23,914 nt of DNA, taken from Alistipes sp. CAG:514 (GTDB lineage: Bacteria; Bacteroidota; Bacteroidia; Bacteroidales; UBA932). Shown here piece after piece: positions 14,885 through 21,722 of the stretch. Location: contig HF986029.1 of NCBI GenBank assembly GCA_000431015.1, positions 1 to 23,914 on the forward strand, given 5' to 3'. Position 1 is the first letter of the stretch. Each line of letters starts with the position of its first letter. The notes beneath the pieces were generated by a model. That model did no database searches. It was not told the DNA's origin and saw nothing but the letters and a program-made list of their open reading frames with translations. The translations under genes and the position numbers were made by a program.

Positions 14885-14939
14885 GGTCGCTTCGACAGGC
14901 TCAGCGACCGTATAAAATAGTTGCTGAGCCTGTCGAAGC
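14885..14939. repeat. REP-like palindrome containing CTTCGACAGGCTCAG
   Basis: GCTTCGACAGGCTCAGC (14889-14905) and its perfect 17-bp complement (14923-14939) form a large inverted repeat with a 17-base spacer. A smaller hairpin is nested in the left arm: GGTCGCT (14885-14891) pairs with AGCGACC (14903-14909). This core sequence recurs as an intergenic repeat in many bacterial genomes. It lies 28 bp after the stop of the transglutaminase gene and may act in transcript termination or stability. Confidence 0.85.
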
Positions 14940-14967
14940 ATCGAAACGGCACTATTAGCAATACCAC

Positions 14968-17541
14968 CTACAGCTTCGCGATCGCGGTGACGAGCTGGTC
15001 GCCAAGGCCGATGGTGTAGCCTTCGGTGGTGAAGAAGACACGGTTGAAGGTGTCGGCCAGAAGGAAGTACGGCATACGGCGGCCTTTCAGGTCGAGTCCG
15101 TCAGGGATGATTCCGAGATGGATGTTCGACGGGAGGGATGCGGAATATTCCTTGAGCCAGCCTAAGCCTTCCGCTGTGGTCAGAAGCAGGATCGGGCGGC
15201 CCCAGGCCTCCAGACCGGACTTCGCGGCGATGAGGTCGTTGATCGCATGGACGGACGGCTCCTGGCGAGGTGTGAGGAAACCTATCACATAGAAGCCGCG
15301 GCCGGTGGTCGAAAGGACCGAAACTGGCTCAGCGTCAGGCTCCATGCAGTACCTTGTCTCGGCATCGAACGAACCGATCACGGAAAGCCTGTCCTCCGGA
15401 ATGGTGATGCGGAGGTCAAGCGTCGTGGTCTCGCCTTCCCTGACGGAGAACTGGCGCATCGTGACAGGCACGCTGCCGTCGGACAGGCGGTTGCCGCTCA
15501 CAAGCACATAGTCGCCGACATCAAGCGGAGTCCCTTTCTTGAATATGCTAGCCCAGCTGACGCCGCCTCCCATGTCCACCTGACCCTCGTCAAAGGTCAG
15601 AAGCCTTGTGCGACCGTTCTCTATCTTACTGATTGTGAAGTGGGAATAGTAGTAAGGATTGGCAAGGATGGCCGTCGGCTCATAGTTCAGCACCAGCGTT
15701 CCGGTCGGAGCCACAACCTGAGACGAAGCCTCGAAATCAACATCCACCCACTGCCCGGCATCCTTGTACTGGATCTTTCCCGTGACAGGATCCTTGCGGG
15801 CATCAAGTCCGAGAGTCCTCGCAAGGGCGACAAAGAAGATATTCCTGGAACGGGCGTCCGCCATTCTCGCCTGATAGACTCCGGCAGGAGACATCGGAAT
15901 GCTCCAGGCCTTAGGGTCGCGCAGCATCGTGATGCTGTCATTCACCCACTTGATCAGATTGGCAGGACGGAGCAGTTCCTCCTTTTGCAGTCCGGTTCCG
16001 AAACTCCTGGCGAAGAAGGACTTGTAGGCGCTGAGGAACTCGTTCTCCACCCTCGGACAGAGAATCGCCTCCGGGGCGTTGTAACTATCGTCAAGAATCT
16101 CCCTTGTCACATCTATCAAATCCTTGTTGCTCAAAGACTTCAATAATGCCAAAGCCCGCTCGTCAGGATGATCCTCCAAGAACTTGGCGATCACCCTGTG
16201 ATTTCCCGCCGAAAGCGCGAGCAAACGCCCTTTCTCCGTACCATCCGGTTGCACAAAAGTGGCCATATAGGCCTTCCTGATGCTGTCCTCACGGGCGAAA
16301 CGTCTGTCGTTCTCAGCCCTCTGCTCCGGAGTCACGTCAGGAATGTTGGCGGTCTCCGGCGGAGGAACAATCATCATTGACTGAGGATCAAATGTATGCT
16401 GGTCGGAAATCGTGATCGTGACCTCGGTGTCCTTGCCGAAAGAGACCTTCGAATAGCCATACCTGCCATTCTTCGAGGCCCAAGCCATCATGTCTCCCAT
16501 TCCGGCGGTCAGGAAGGTGCGCCCCTTGGCGTCGGTATACTTCGACAGGGCCGGATAGAACTCCGCATAGTTGTAGATCTTGAAGTCCACCAAAGCACTG
16601 TCCACAGGAGAGCCGTTCTCGTCCACGACCGTGAAATCCACCCGGGCAGTCTTGGCGTAGTTGTCGATCAGATTGATTTCCGTGAAGTTAGGGCCGATCA
16701 TCACCTTCTCCTCCGGGCCGTCGTAGCTGCCGAACACCCTCGTGTGCATCAATAGTCCGCGGCTGGCAGGAGAATTGAACCATCCAAGATCAAGGACAGG
16801 CTCCGGCTCACAGGCTCCGAGGAAGTACCATTTGCCGTCAGCCCAGGCCTCGACCCAGGCGTGGTTGTCATCCGTGTGCGCCCAGCGTGGAGTGTAGACC
16901 TGGCGGGCGGGGATGCCCACGGCCCTCAGGGCAGCGACGGTGAACGTGGATTCCTCACCGCAACGCCCCAGAGAACTGACAACGGAAGACAACGGAGACA
17001 GTGTCCTTGCGTCGGAAGGCTTGTAGGTCAGCTTCTCGTGGCACCAATGATTGACCTCAAGGATGGCATCCTGCATGCTCATGCCCTCGATCCTCGGCTT
17101 CAGCTCACGGTAGAATACGACTCTTGAGGTGTCAAGGTTCTCATTGTTGGCCCTGATCGGCAGGACGAAATGCCTGAACTCCCTTTCCGGCACATTCCAT
17201 CCCATCTCGTTCCGGGCGGTGAAAGACGCCCTGACATTCTGGAGATAATAGCCTGTGCTGTAGTCGGTAAGGTCTGCCAGAGGCATGTAGGCATAGAGAA
17301 ACTCCAAAGCCTCGAATTCTTCTGTCGTGAGGTAAGGATCGCTGACAAAACCATCTGATTCCGTCAGACGCCTACTGTCCTTGTCAACAGCGAAACGGGC
17401 TTTCAAACGCTCCGGCTCCAGCCTTTTTTGCAGATCGGCCTCAACCTTGGCCCGATAGGAGGAGTCGGTCATAAAATGGTGGACCTCACAGGAAGACAGC
17501 AACGTCAGAGCCGCCATCAGGAAGAAGATTGTCCTTTTCAT
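14968..17541 (-). CDS. Transglutaminase-like domain lipoprotein (857 aa)
   Basis: A lipoprotein signal ends in Leu-Ser-Ser-Cys (Cys18), typical of Bacteroidota surface or periplasmic lipoproteins. The transglutaminase-like core is at about residues 150-250: Cys194 in SSLGRCGEESTF, His227 in DDNHAWVEAWADGKWYFLG, with acidic residues at 245-247 near where the third catalytic residue is expected. Such domains in bacteria are usually proteases or peptide hydrolases. Beta-rich segments follow (about 290-370, Ig- or carboxypeptidase-regulatory-like), then a Pro-rich linker (PPPETANIPDVTPEQR), a second helical segment and more beta-rich modules to the C-terminus. The gene stands alone, between the EF-G2 terminator and a REP-like palindrome. 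Substrate unknown; a role in breaking down dietary or mucosal protein is plausible. Confidence 0.85.
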   Translation of the reverse strand: MKRTIFFLMAALTLLSSCEVHHFMTDSSYRAKVEADLQKRLEPERLKARFAVDKDSRRLTESDGFVSDPYLTTEEFEALEFLYAYMPLADLTDYSTGYYLQNVRASFTARNEMGWNVPEREFRHFVLPIRANNENLDTSRVVFYRELKPRIEGMSMQDAILEVNHWCHEKLTYKPSDARTLSPLSSVVSSLGRCGEESTFTVAALRAVGIPARQVYTPRWAHTDDNHAWVEAWADGKWYFLGACEPEPVLDLGWFNSPASRGLLMHTRVFGSYDGPEEKVMIGPNFTEINLIDNYAKTARVDFTVVDENGSPVDSALVDFKIYNYAEFYPALSKYTDAKGRTFLTAGMGDMMAWASKNGRYGYSKVSFGKDTEVTITISDQHTFDPQSMMIVPPPETANIPDVTPEQRAENDRRFAREDSIRKAYMATFVQPDGTEKGRLLALSAGNHRVIAKFLEDHPDERALALLKSLSNKDLIDVTREILDDSYNAPEAILCPRVENEFLSAYKSFFARSFGTGLQKEELLRPANLIKWVNDSITMLRDPKAWSIPMSPAGVYQARMADARSRNIFFVALARTLGLDARKDPVTGKIQYKDAGQWVDVDFEASSQVVAPTGTLVLNYEPTAILANPYYYSHFTISKIENGRTRLLTFDEGQVDMGGGVSWASIFKKGTPLDVGDYVLVSGNRLSDGSVPVTMRQFSVREGETTTLDLRITIPEDRLSVIGSFDAETRYCMEPDAEPVSVLSTTGRGFYVIGFLTPRQEPSVHAINDLIAAKSGLEAWGRPILLLTTAEGLGWLKEYSASLPSNIHLGIIPDGLDLKGRRMPYFLLADTFNRVFFTTEGYTIGLGDQLVTAIAKL

Positions 17542-17564
17542 AAATGTCTTTTGTCCGGTTAAAC

Positions 17565-17602
17565 AAAAAACCCTCCGCCGACGATGATGCCGGAGCGGAG
17601 GG
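17565..17602 (-). terminator. Intrinsic terminator after the EF-G2 gene
   Basis: On the minus strand CCCTCCGC and GCGGAGGG (8-bp perfect stem, 16-base loop) are followed directly by six T residues (17565-17570). It lies 40 bp after the EF-G2 stop and 24 bp before the transglutaminase start, so those two genes are separate units. Confidence 0.88.
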
Positions 17603-17642
17603 CTGAATATTCGTTAATGATTGACCATAAAGGTCTGAGAGA

Positions 17643-19799
17643 TTACTCCTCTTCCTTCTCCTGGGCAGCATATTCAGCGAGAAGCTTGGTCTGGACATCA
17701 GCCGGAACAGGCTGGTAGTCAGCGAATGTCATCGTGAATGTCGCCGCACCTGATGTCAGAGAGCTGAGTGTTGTGGAGTAGCGGTAGAGTTCCGCGAGCG
17801 GAACGCGCGCCTTGAGGACAGAGAAGCCCTTGTCGGAGCTCATGCCCTCGATGATGGCCCTCTTGTTCTGGAGGTCGGACATGCAGGCTCCCATGTAGTC
17901 GGCAGGGGTCATGATCTCTACATTGTAGATAGGCTCCATGATCTTCGGACCGGCGTTGCGGAATGCCTCCTTAAAGGCGTTGCGCGCGGCGAGGATGAAG
18001 GAGATTTCATTGGAGTCAACCGGGTGCATCTTACCGTCATAGACGAAGACTCTGATGTCACGGGCATAAGAACCGGTGAGAGGGCCCTCGGTCATCTTGT
18101 CATTGAGTCCCTTGAGGATGGCCGGCATGAAGCGCGCGTCGATGGCTCCACCGACAACGCAGTTGTAGAACTCAAGCCTTCCGCCCCATTCGAGGTCGAA
18201 CTCTTCCTTGGTCTTGACGTTGAGGACAACATCCTTGCCGTCAATCTTGAACTTGTTCGTGAACGGAACGCCTTCAACGATAGGGCAGATGAGGATGGAA
18301 ACCTCACCGAACTGTCCCGCGCCGCCGGACTGCTTCTTGTGGCGGTAGGTGGCCGTGGCGACCTTGGTGATGGTCTCACGGTAAGGGATCTTCGGAGCGA
18401 AAAGCACGACCTTGACTCCGAACTCGTTCTCCAGACGCCACTTGCAGACATTGATGTGCTGCTCGCCCTGTCCGCTGAGAATCGTCTGGCGGAGCTCCTT
18501 GGAGTACTCTACGACGATCGTAGGATCCTGCGCGGAGATCTTGGTGAGAGCCTCGCCGAGCTTGGTCTCATCGTTCTGCGACTCGGCCTTGATGGCGCAG
18601 CGGTACTTGGATGCAGGGAACACAATGTGTTCGAATGAGATACCGGAACCTACCTGGGAAAGGGTCACGTTGGTCTTGCCGGCGCGGAGCTTCACCGTAC
18701 ATCCGGTGTCGCCCGCCTGAAGTCCGGTGACTTTCTCCTTCTTGGCACCTGCCACGGCGTAGATGGCGGAAAGCCTCTCCTTGTCGCCGGTCTCAGGATT
18801 CTCAAGATCCATACCCTCCGTCAGATGGCCGGACATCACCTTGAAATAAGAGACTTCGCCAAGATGCGGCTCGACATCTGTCTTGTAAATGAATATGGAG
18901 GTAGGATTCTCGGCCTTGCACTCGATCTCGTTGCCGTCCTTCGTGAGGCTCTTTGTCTCGGCTGGCGAAACAGCGGTCTTGATGGTGAACTCCATCAGCC
19001 TCTTGACGCCGATGTCCTTCTTGGCGGAAAGGCAGAAAACAGGCAGGACTCCGCCCTGGCGGATACCGATGCTAAGACCCTCGCGGATCTCGTCCTCCGA
19101 GAGGGATCCCTGCTCGAAGAAACGCTCCATGAGTGTGTCGTCAAACTCGGCGGCCTTCTCGATAAGCTCCTGACGAAGCGTCTCGGCCTCATCCTTCAGA
19201 TCAGCCGGAATCTCAAGATCCTCGCGGGTTCCGTTCTCGTCCTTGAAATGATAGTACTTCATCTTGAGGACATCGATGAATCCGTCGAATGAAGGGCCTG
19301 GATTGACAGGGAACTGGACCACGATCGGCTTGTGGCCGAAAGTCTCCTTCATCTCGGAGAGAGTCTTCTCCCAGTCAGCCTTCTCGGAGTCCAACTGGTT
19401 TACAGCCACCACCATAGGCAGCTTGTACTGCTCTGCGTAACGTGCGAAGATGTCTGTGCCCACCTCGACACCCTGTTGTGCGTTGATGACAAGAATACCG
19501 TTCTCACAGACCTTGAAGGCGGACACAGCGCCTCCGATGAAGTCATCGGAGCCAGGAGCGTCGATCACATTGAACTTGGTGTTCATGAACTCTGCGTAAA
19601 GCGGAGTCGCGAAGATCGACCTCTGGTTCAGTTTTTCGATTTCCTCATTGTCGGAAACAGTGTTCTTGTCCTCGACCGTGCCTCTTCTGGCGATCACCTT
19701 GCCCTCATAGAGCATGGCTTCAGACAATGTGGTCTTACCTGACTTGGCACTACCAATCAGAACCACATTGCGAATGTCTTTAGTAGAATATTCTTTCAT
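17643..19799 (-). CDS. fusA2: EF-G paralogue with altered GTPase motifs (EF-G2 type)
   Basis: The product is 718 residues from ATG 19799 (a GTG at 19802 also precedes it). All five EF-G domains are present, including domain IV (QSGGAGQFGEV, then GGAIDARFMPAILKG and HPVDSNE). The P-loop is intact (GSAKSGKT, residues 16-23). Three residues needed for GTP hydrolysis are changed: the switch I Thr of RGIT is Phe (RSIF), the switch II DTPGH reads DAPGS with the catalytic His lost, and NKxD reads NQLD. In Bacteroides thetaiotaomicron an EF-G paralogue, EF-G2 (FusA2), has been reported to work without ribosome-dependent GTPase activity and to be important in the gut; this protein fits that type. It is a single gene with a predicted promoter and a strong terminator. 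Confidence 0.88.
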   Translation of the reverse strand: MKEYSTKDIRNVVLIGSAKSGKTTLSEAMLYEGKVIARRGTVEDKNTVSDNEEIEKLNQRSIFATPLYAEFMNTKFNVIDAPGSDDFIGGAVSAFKVCENGILVINAQQGVEVGTDIFARYAEQYKLPMVVAVNQLDSEKADWEKTLSEMKETFGHKPIVVQFPVNPGPSFDGFIDVLKMKYYHFKDENGTREDLEIPADLKDEAETLRQELIEKAAEFDDTLMERFFEQGSLSEDEIREGLSIGIRQGGVLPVFCLSAKKDIGVKRLMEFTIKTAVSPAETKSLTKDGNEIECKAENPTSIFIYKTDVEPHLGEVSYFKVMSGHLTEGMDLENPETGDKERLSAIYAVAGAKKEKVTGLQAGDTGCTVKLRAGKTNVTLSQVGSGISFEHIVFPASKYRCAIKAESQNDETKLGEALTKISAQDPTIVVEYSKELRQTILSGQGEQHINVCKWRLENEFGVKVVLFAPKIPYRETITKVATATYRHKKQSGGAGQFGEVSILICPIVEGVPFTNKFKIDGKDVVLNVKTKEEFDLEWGGRLEFYNCVVGGAIDARFMPAILKGLNDKMTEGPLTGSYARDIRVFVYDGKMHPVDSNEISFILAARNAFKEAFRNAGPKIMEPIYNVEIMTPADYMGACMSDLQNKRAIIEGMSSDKGFSVLKARVPLAELYRYSTTLSSLTSGAATFTMTFADYQPVPADVQTKLLAEYAAQEKEEE

Positions 19800-19908
19800 C
19801 ACTATAAGTTATTAATTATGAAATCTATACCAGCGTACAAACCCTATGTCGGGGCTCCTTGTGAAAATCGGTTTAACCCAAAAAGTGCCGCATAGTTACG
19901 CCGAATGA

Positions 19909-19939
19909 CAAATCTAATAAAAAATTGTCCCAATAACAA
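19909..19939 (-). promoter_or_regulatory. Predicted promoter of the EF-G2 gene
   Basis: Minus-strand TAGATTTG (19909-19916) fits TAnnTTTG exactly, with TTG 20 bases upstream (19937-19939). It implies a leader of about 100 bases before the ATG at 19799, long enough for post-transcriptional control, though no known riboswitch is recognised there. Confidence 0.5.
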
Positions 19940-19947
19940 CATAATCT

Positions 19948-20151
19948 TCAATGAATATTTTCGCACCGCCTGTAGAAATCCACAAGAGCCTGTCCCCTCC
20001 ATCCCAGCTCATCATAGATCTTGTCATCCAACAAAAGCGGATCAGCCCCGATCAGGGCGCATATTCCTGAATACTCCGGAATCTGTCTGTAGATTTTCTG
20101 CTCGTCCATCGCTTTCTCAAAAGCGGCATAATACCTTTCTGTCCTGTCCAT
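19948..20151 (-). CDS. Small conserved-looking hypothetical protein (67 aa)
   Basis: ATG 20151 starts MDRTERYYAAFEKAMDEQK; an upstream in-frame ATG at 20229 would run through a terminator-like hairpin and add a non-protein-like N-terminus, so it is rejected. The protein is helical and charged, with a LIGADPLLLDDKIYDELGWRG segment resembling a small helix-turn-helix-like domain seen in Bacteroidales regulators; I cannot name the family. No signal peptide. It lies just upstream of the EF-G2 promoter on the same strand and could be read through from its own promoter. Codon usage resembles that of the core genes. Confidence 0.55.
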   Translation of the reverse strand: MDRTERYYAAFEKAMDEQKIYRQIPEYSGICALIGADPLLLDDKIYDELGWRGQALVDFYRRCENIH

Positions 20152-20189
20152 AGCAAAAGTGTTTCCGCAAAGAAGCCAACTTCCTCCCG

Positions 20190-20222
20190 AAAAAACAACC
20201 CCAGGTTGTAGTGCGCCTGGGG
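20190..20222 (-). terminator. Hairpin plus T run, minus-strand terminator
   Basis: On the minus strand CCCCAGG and CCTGGGG (7-bp stem, 10-base loop) are followed by TTGTTTTTT. It would end minus-strand transcription coming from rnhB across the XRE gene, and lies just before the 67-aa gene. Confidence 0.6.
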
Positions 20223-20241
20223 GTAGCAACCAAAAAATTTC

Positions 20242-20301
20242 TGTTTTTTATAATTTCTATATGTTTTTTATAACCTATGGCTACATTTTACAACCTGTGG
20301 T
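20242..20301 (+). repeat. Three degenerate 20-bp iterons upstream of the XRE gene
   Basis: Three tandem 20-bp units start at 20242, 20262 and 20282. The first two share TGTTTTTTATAA (12 of 12), and the last two share AACCTRTGG at the same phase. An 8-bp inverted repeat TTATAACC/GGTTATAA (20268-20275, 20299-20306) overlaps them. Same-face spacing of about two helical turns suits cooperative repressor binding. Confidence 0.6.
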
Positions 20302-20327
20302 TATAACATAAAGACTGGTCTTTTGGA

Positions 20328-20335
20328 TATTTTTG
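20328..20335 (+). promoter_or_regulatory. Candidate -7 box of the XRE regulator gene
   Basis: TATTTTTG fits TAnnTTTG exactly and lies 27 bp downstream of the iterons. No good TTTG is found 19-21 bases upstream, as would be expected if an activator or the iterons set promoter strength. Confidence 0.4.
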
Positions 20336-20417
20336 TGACAGTCAGCAAGCGGCAAAGAATAAGCCGCCGAAGATCTGGCAAAGGTTTTTGAGGATTTCTT
20401 TAGACGCTTTCTTGGAA

Positions 20418-20843
20418 ATGGACGATGCTACGATAAAGAACAACCTTGAGAAGAAAAGGAACGAACTCGGACTCTCGCAGACCGAGATGGCGCGTCGTCT
20501 GGAGATTTCCCTGAACGCCTACAGGAAACTTGAGAAAGGCAAGACCCGGATCCTGAACGAACACGTGGAGAAATTCGCGGAAAAGACCGGTGTCTCCGTG
20601 GCCGAACTCGTGAACGGCTTTGAGCCGATAAGTTCCGCGTCCGCGGGGCTGGATGATGTCAAGGAGAATTACAGTGAGATCATCCGGAATCTTGAGAACG
20701 GCTACCTGAAGGAGATCGCCATGCTGAGAAAGGAGATCGAGCGCCTTTCAGAGAAAGTCAAGGACAAGGAAGAGATCATCAGCATGAACCGCAAGCTCAT
20801 CCTCCGCTACGAGGATGAACTTGGACTAAAGGCCGGAGAATAA
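20418..20843 (+). CDS. XRE-family helix-turn-helix regulator with C-terminal coiled coil
   Basis: The product is 141 residues from ATG 20418; a TTG at 20388 would add ten residues and follows an AAGG, so it remains possible. Residues about 8-62 form a Cro/CI-type helix-turn-helix (NELGLSQTEMARRLEISLNAYRKLEKGKTR, then VEKFAEKTGVSVAELV). Residues about 80-135 are a heptad-rich coiled coil (EIAMLRKEIERLSEKVKDKEE), probably for dimer formation. No signal-sensing domain is visible. Its last 18 bases overlap the end of rnhB on the opposite strand. The three iterons upstream are candidate self-regulatory sites. Target genes are unknown. Confidence 0.82.
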   Translation: MDDATIKNNLEKKRNELGLSQTEMARRLEISLNAYRKLEKGKTRILNEHVEKFAEKTGVSVAELVNGFEPISSASAGLDDVKENYSEIIRNLENGYLKEIAMLRKEIERLSEKVKDKEEIISMNRKLILRYEDELGLKAGE

Positions 20844-21486
20844 TGTCGGCTCCAGTTCCTTCGGGTGGAACGAACGCCTGTGCCAAGGGGTAAGCCCGTA
20901 CTTCCGGATCGCCTCGATGTGTTCCTTTGTGGGGTAGCCCATGTTCCTGTCCCAGCCGTATTCGGGATAGTCCTTGGCCAGCTGACGCATCCTCTCGTCC
21001 CTCCATGTCTTCGCCAGCACCGACGCGGCAGCTATTGATGAATATGTCGCATCACCGTGGACCACAGTGCGATAGGAGTCAAAACCATAGCCGTCGAAAG
21101 GCCTGAAACGGTTGCCGTCGATCAGCAGGAAATCCGGCCTTGGATCCCGCCTGCGGACAGCTCTCTGGCCTTGGATCCAGCCTGCGGACAGCTCTCTGCA
21201 TCCCGGTGACGGAGGCCCAAAGGATGTTCAGATTGTCTATCTCCTCCGGACTTACCGCCTCCACAGCCCATGCGACGGCCTCCCGCTCGATGACCGGCCT
21301 CAGGGTTTCCCTTGACTTCTCACTCATCTTCTTAGAGTCGTTCAGAAGCGGATGATGGAAATCGGGCGGCAGGATCACGGCGGCGGCATAGACCGGTCCG
21401 GCGAGCGGTCCCCGTCCGGCCTCGTCACAACCGGCCTCCACACGTCCCGGCTCCATGAAAGGAAGCAGATGTATCTCCTTTGACAT
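20826..21486 (-). pseudogene. rnhB: Ribonuclease HII, frameshifted by a 31-bp tandem duplication
   Basis: RNase HII cuts RNA in RNA-DNA hybrids and starts removal of misincorporated ribonucleotides. The 5' part (ATG 21486) carries the catalytic Asp-Glu of GCDEAGRGPLAGPV and the LNDSKKMSEKSRE block. The 3' part, in another frame, carries HGDATYSSIAAASVLAKTWRDERM and the C-terminal block. Between them a 31-bp unit is present twice (21138-21168, 21169-21199). Deleting one copy gives a continuous 209-residue RNase HII reading RLDPRPDFLLIDGNRFRPF, restoring the Asp of LLIDG. As read, translation ends about 40 residues past the shift at 21079. It is read opposite to dpp7, from which it is divergent. 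Confidence 0.9.
21138..21199. repeat. 31-bp tandem duplication inside rnhB
   Basis: Two head-to-tail units, 21138-21168 and 21169-21199, match at 29 of 31 positions. 31 is not a multiple of three, so the duplication breaks the frame. The two mismatches mean the copies have had time to diverge or the duplication was not exact. Confidence 0.92.
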
Positions 21487-21536
21487 ATTCGTAAATAAAA
21501 AATAACTTGCCCATTCCGCGGCGGCTCTTTTTCGCC

Positions 21537-21573
21537 GCTTGCCGGAAAACGGCTGGCAAAAGCTTGCCGGAAA
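21537..21573. repeat. Short direct repeat in the rnhB/dpp7 divergent region
   Basis: GCTTGCCGGAAA occurs at 21537-21548 and 21562-21573, 25 bp apart, in the non-coding DNA upstream of rnhB. It is GC-rich, unlike the AT-rich dpp7 promoter beside it. It may be a regulator site pair or chance. Confidence 0.4.
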
Positions 21574-21636
21574 GGTGCGGCCGAATATCCATCGACCTCC
21601 TGATGCGCCGCAAGGAAAGGCAAATATAGCCAGAAA

Positions 21637-21667
21637 TTTGAGTTTAGGACGGAAATCGCTAATTTTG
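21637..21667 (+). promoter_or_regulatory. Predicted promoter of dpp7 (perfect Bacteroidales consensus)
   Basis: TTTG at 21637-21640 is followed after exactly 19 bases by TAATTTTG (21660-21667), a full match to the Bacteroidota consensus TTTG-N19-TAnnTTTG. It lies about 55 bp before the ATG at 21723. Confidence 0.75.
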
Positions 21668-21707
21668 TTGGTTATTTCCGTGGGAAATAGCTAATTTTAT
21701 AGGTTAT
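21651..21707 (+). repeat. 25-bp direct repeat over the dpp7 promoter
   Basis: Units 21651-21675 and 21683-21707 match at 22 of 25 positions with a 32-bp offset. The first includes the -7 box TAATTTTG; in the second the box reads TAATTTTA. The second may be a decayed or weaker tandem promoter. Confidence 0.7.
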
Positions 21708-21722
21708 AAATTGTTTATTGAT

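Noticed and set aside
14885..14939. REP-like palindrome as a simple rho-independent terminator
   Set aside because: The stem is strong, but no T run follows on the minus strand where the transglutaminase transcript ends.
15247..16146. 299-codon plus-strand frame opposite the transglutaminase gene
   Set aside because: It is rich in Arg, His and Gly with no domain sense; the minus-strand gene has clear motifs throughout.
18024..18638. 204-codon plus-strand frame opposite EF-G2
   Set aside because: It is a mirror of the conserved EF-G coding strand; no start context or family features.
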